Positions 5,843 through 6,056 of a DNA stretch of 6,056 bases are shown here, in pieces. Below the pieces are notes generated by a model. The model was not told the DNA's origin. It was given only the letters and a program-made list of their open reading frames with translations, and searched no databases. The DNA lies in assembly GCA_011049095.1 (NCBI GenBank), contig DSDE01000431.1, forward strand, positions 1 to 6,056, in the 5' to 3' direction. The stretch comes from Fidelibacterota bacterium (GTDB lineage: Bacteria > Fidelibacterota > Fidelibacteria > Fidelibacterales > DSDE01). The translations under genes were made by a program, and so were the position numbers. Each line of letters starts with the position of its first letter. Positions within the stretch are counted from its first letter, which is position 1.

Positions 5843-6056
5843 ATGAAATTTCGCACAATTACCGAAATTAATGAGAAAATTGCTGCAGGGAAAGCAGTGG
5901 TTCTCACCGCCGAAGAGGTTTCAAATATGGCTGAGAGCGCATCCCCCAAAGAGATTTTTGATAAAGTGGATGTGGTGAGCACGGGAACCTTTGGTGCGAT
6001 GTGCAGCTCTGGCGCCTTTATCAATTTTGGCCATGCTGATCCACCCATCAGAATGG
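5843..6056 (+). CDS. Homocysteine biosynthesis protein (DUF39/HcyBio), N-terminal part; truncated by window end
   Basis: Seventy-one codons are visible before the window ends in an open frame; full-length family members are several hundred residues long. The start MKFRTITEINEKIAAGKAVVL and the segment STGTFGAMCSSGAF (46-59) followed by NFGHADPPI (61-69) are characteristic of the DUF39 (COG1900) family. In methanogens and sulfate reducers, family members together with a NIL/ferredoxin-domain partner are required for converting aspartate semialdehyde plus sulfide to homocysteine. Cys54 lies in the strongly conserved segment. As I recall, it corresponds to a cysteine found essential in the Methanosarcina homologue, which forms a persulfide. 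The gene begins 4 bases after the kinase stop, with AAAGGGTG 7 bases before the ATG, so it is very likely in the same operon. The preceding gene pair makes aspartate semialdehyde, the presumed substrate, which strongly supports the call. The rest of the protein, including any C-terminal CBS domains, is not visible. Confidence 0.9.
   Translation, partial: MKFRTITEINEKIAAGKAVVLTAEEVSNMAESASPKEIFDKVDVVSTGTFGAMCSSGAFINFGHADPPIRM

Noticed and set aside
5533..6048. Minus-strand open frame of 171 codons opposite the kinase end and the HcyBio start
   Set aside because: Both plus-strand genes there carry strong family motifs in their own frames. The antisense translation shows no domain and spans the junction of two real genes.

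Overview
The window reads as chromosomal DNA of an anaerobic bacterium. The evidence is an archaeal/fungal-type aspartate-semialdehyde dehydrogenase, an aspartate kinase, and the start of a DUF39/HcyBio homocysteine-biosynthesis gene, a family best known from methanogens, sulfate reducers and other strict anaerobes. The opposite-strand gene is a receiver/PPDK-ATP-grasp fusion of a kind I associate with Bacteroidota and neighbouring FCB phyla (for example Cloacimonadota or Marinimicrobia-like lineages). The promoter upstream of asd can also be read as a Bacteroidota-type TTTG / TAnnTTTG pair. Phylum placement is inference and only moderately secure. Base composition looks balanced to slightly AT-rich by eye and similar across all genes, with no sign of recent transfer.

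Layout. Bases 1-241 carry no convincing gene. Bases 24-139 hold a dense cluster of inverted repeats related to a dispersed intergenic repeat (core ACTGAGCGGAGTCGAAGTG), and 202-219 form an AT-rich hairpin just past the end of the next gene. Bases 242-3199 (minus strand) encode a 985-residue protein. It has a degenerate receiver domain, a second receiver with all key residues, a PPDK/PEP-synthase-type ATP-grasp domain and a family-specific C-terminal domain. It lacks the phosphohistidine and PEP/pyruvate domains of true dikinases. Bases 3200-3403 are a divergent promoter region with a 16-bp near-perfect direct repeat, one copy in front of each gene. Bases 3404-6056 (plus strand) are a compact gene cluster: asd (345 aa), aspartate kinase (466 aa, overlapping asd by 4 bp) and, 4 bp further on, a DUF39/HcyBio gene cut off by the window end after 71 codons.

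How the genes work together. Aspartate kinase phosphorylates L-aspartate, and Asd reduces aspartyl phosphate to L-aspartate-4-semialdehyde. The HcyBio protein belongs to a family shown in methanogens and sulfate reducers to be needed for making homocysteine directly from aspartate semialdehyde and sulfide, bypassing homoserine. Two of the three genes are certainly complete. The tight spacing suggests a dedicated aspartate-to-homocysteine operon, whose usual partner (a NIL/4Fe-4S ferredoxin-domain protein) may lie just past the right edge. The divergent receiver/ATP-grasp protein has no known reaction and no evident link to this pathway apart from sharing the intergenic region.
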